From Methanobacteriota archaeon (lineage in GTDB: Archaea; Thermoplasmatota; Poseidoniia; Poseidoniales; Poseidoniaceae): a stretch of 7,657 nucleotides of DNA. This document shows, piece by piece, positions 6,525 through 7,657 of the stretch; position 1 is the first letter of the stretch, and every line of letters begins with the position of its first letter. Both the position numbers and the translations under genes were made by a program. The notes beneath the pieces were generated by a model that saw only the letters and a list, made by a program, of their open reading frames with translations, did no database searches and was not told the DNA's origin. The DNA lies in assembly GCA_002689565.1 (NCBI GenBank), contig NZGQ01000007.1, positions 1 to 7,657 on the forward strand, read 5' to 3'.

Positions 6525-7436
6525 ATGCGAGTGAAAGTCATACTGATTGCACTGATTCTTGGAGTCTCTATGCTCCCTTCTTCACAAGCTGGAAGTCCAG
6601 AAAATTTGGAAGATGTAGGATGGGTATTTGGCGGCGTATATCTAGATGCAAATGAATCTGGAAATTCAACCAGTAGCCTTTCTGAACTACCTGCAATTGT
6701 CGAAGATTACACCGCCACCTGGTGTACAAATTGTGTAACAGTAGAGGATGCTTTGAATGACATCGCTGAAAATAACAATATGAAAACATATCATTTCCAC
6801 AGATTCATCAACGAAAATGAAGATCCTCTCGGTTCACAAGAAGGTGATGATCGTTGGATAAACAGATATGATCAGAGGCTTCCTCCGACAGTAATTTTCA
6901 ATGGAACAATTCGCCAAATTGGAAGTATTCCTGACGGAGATTCTCTGCAAGATGATTACAACAAGAACCTAGAAACCTCAATCAATTTGGGCATTGGGTC
7001 TTCATCTCTTGGATGGGCTGTAAGCAACAACTCCAGCCCAATCGCAACTTGGAATCTTGCTGTTGACATGTCTAACTTCCCTCAAGATAGTGAGATTAAG
7101 TCATACCTTTGGGTTGTGGAAGAAGTCGCATATTTCCCCGATGGTGGTAACGAAGAAGAATACTATCACAAGAGTGTGAGAACAATCATAGATTTGGGCA
7201 ATGCCACAACCGGTTCATTAGAAGTGACACTACCTGCTGCTTACGATGGAGATGACTTGCAGGTTCACCTAATTCACGAAGTTGTTCTACCAGAACCCGA
7301 TGGTGAAACTCCAGAAGAGCCTAGCGAAGAAGAGACTGAAGATGAAGACGATAGCAGTCTTCCAAGCATCGGTTTGGTCGCAGTGGTAGCAATGACAATG
7401 TTTGCAGCGGTCACTGTGCAGCGAAAGCAGCAATGA
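6525..7436 (+). CDS. Secreted, membrane-anchored thioredoxin-fold protein (WCTNC active site)
   Basis: Predicted extracytoplasmic thiol-disulfide protein of 303 residues. Residues 1-22 form a signal peptide: basic MRVK, a hydrophobic core (VILIALILGVSML) and SQA-G as a plausible cleavage site. A thioredoxin-like domain follows, with AIVEDYTATWCTNC holding the CxxC (C67, C70), and LPPTVIFNG (119-127) supplying the cis-proline loop before a beta strand. Residues from about 155 to 256 look like a beta-rich second domain with WVVEEVAYF and YYHKSVRTI, recalling Omp28-type proteins, which pair a thioredoxin fold with an Ig-like domain. The tail is a Pro-Glu-Asp-rich linker (about 256-277), one transmembrane helix (about 279-298) and RKQQ, so the protein should be tethered to the outer face of the membrane. 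Several N-x-S/T sequons fit a surface glycoprotein. No Shine-Dalgarno motif is seen. An in-frame GTG at 6510 would add five residues but weakens the signal peptide, so ATG 6525 is preferred. The redox partner is unknown. It is divergent from the addB-like gene. Confidence 0.8.
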   Translation: MRVKVILIALILGVSMLPSSQAGSPENLEDVGWVFGGVYLDANESGNSTSSLSELPAIVEDYTATWCTNCVTVEDALNDIAENNNMKTYHFHRFINENEDPLGSQEGDDRWINRYDQRLPPTVIFNGTIRQIGSIPDGDSLQDDYNKNLETSINLGIGSSSLGWAVSNNSSPIATWNLAVDMSNFPQDSEIKSYLWVVEEVAYFPDGGNEEEYYHKSVRTIIDLGNATTGSLEVTLPAAYDGDDLQVHLIHEVVLPEPDGETPEEPSEEETEDEDDSSLPSIGLVAVVAMTMFAAVTVQRKQQ

Positions 7437-7657
7437 TTCTCTCAACATCTTCATCTGTGATGTGAAGATGGATTGCAACCCTTACTCTGTTGTAAGGTAG
7501 GTCGAACATGTCAATTCCATGTTCGGCCAAAGACGCGACGACTTCAGCGGCGGGGATGTTGCAATTAACATAAACAAGATTTGACTGTACTGCATCTAAA
7601 TCTACGCTAAAATTCTCCATTGAATTTATTGCTTCAGCAACTTTCTTGGCACGGATG
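7411..7657 (-). CDS. ltaE: L-threonine aldolase, C-terminal fragment (5' part beyond window)
   Basis: The last 81 residues of a fold-type I PLP enzyme, entering from the right edge and ending at TGA 7413. The segment starts IRAKKVAEAI, then has VDLDAVQSNLVYVN, AEHGIDMF and RVRVAIHLHITDEDVERII. This series matches the low-specificity L-threonine aldolase C-terminus (a 'vqTN-V' strand, a 'GI' turn, then an 'iRlvtHldv..edv' strand and helix). The family cleaves L-threonine or L-allo-threonine to glycine and acetaldehyde in the cytoplasm. The PLP-binding lysine lies outside the window, so activity cannot be judged. An internal ATG at 7620 is not the start, because the frame stays open upstream and conserved sequence continues there. 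The gene's last 26 bases overlap the end of the convergent thioredoxin-like gene. A related beta-eliminating lyase of the same family is the main alternative. Confidence 0.8.
   Translation of the reverse strand, partial: IRAKKVAEAINSMENFSVDLDAVQSNLVYVNCNIPAAEVVASLAEHGIDMFDLPYNRVRVAIHLHITDEDVERIIAAFAAQ

Noticed and set aside
7446..7470. Inverted repeat (CATCTTCA and TGAAGATG arms, nine-base loop) just after the thioredoxin-like stop
   Set aside because: An eight-base stem with a short loop is expected about once or twice by chance in this length. It is inside threonine aldolase coding sequence, and no T-rich tract follows as a terminator would need.
7503..7525. Second inverted repeat (CGAACATG and CATGTTCG arms, seven-base loop)
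   Set aside because: It has the same chance expectation and lies in conserved threonine aldolase coding sequence with no associated regulatory context.

Overview
The window looks like a chromosomal segment of an uncultured archaeon, most likely a Marine Group II (Poseidoniales-like) euryarchaeon. This is inference. It rests on the moderately AT-rich composition, tightly packed genes with Shine-Dalgarno motifs (GGAGG, GAGGTG), and a secreted thioredoxin-fold protein with an acidic linker, a C-terminal membrane helix and a short basic tail, an architecture I associate with that group. No rRNA, tRNA or ribosomal protein is present to fix the taxonomy, so a bacterium is not excluded.

Layout, left to right. 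(1) Positions 1-2760, minus strand: the first 920 residues of a UvrD/RecB/AddA-type superfamily 1 helicase, open at the left edge, with a Q-motif, Walker A, motif Ia, DEYQD Walker B, motif III and motif IV in order. (2) Positions 2760-6419, minus strand: a complete 1219-residue AddB-like subunit with a degenerate helicase-like body and a C-terminal PD-(D/E)XK nuclease flanked by four cysteines that could hold a 4Fe-4S cluster. It lies upstream of the helicase; its stop and the helicase start share one base, so the two form one operon in the order addB-addA. (3) Positions 6420-6524: a divergent intergenic region with a perfect 14-bp palindrome, a second smaller dyad and a symmetric TATA-like element. 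(4) Positions 6525-7436, plus strand: an exported, membrane-anchored thioredoxin-fold protein with a WCTNC active site. (5) Positions 7411-7657, minus strand: the C-terminal end of an L-threonine aldolase, cut by the right edge and overlapping the thioredoxin-like gene tail to tail by 26 bp.

The helicase and nuclease genes most likely make a two-subunit helicase-nuclease that processes DNA double-strand ends, as bacterial AddAB does. If the host is archaeal this is the most interesting content: the usual archaeal end-resection machinery is HerA-NurA with Mre11-Rad50. The locus also departs from textbook AddAB: no Walker A in AddB, a shortened CxC spacing in the iron-sulfur tail, and extra segments in the helicase. 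The other two genes show no evident link to DNA repair. No mobile element, CRISPR array or RNA gene was seen.
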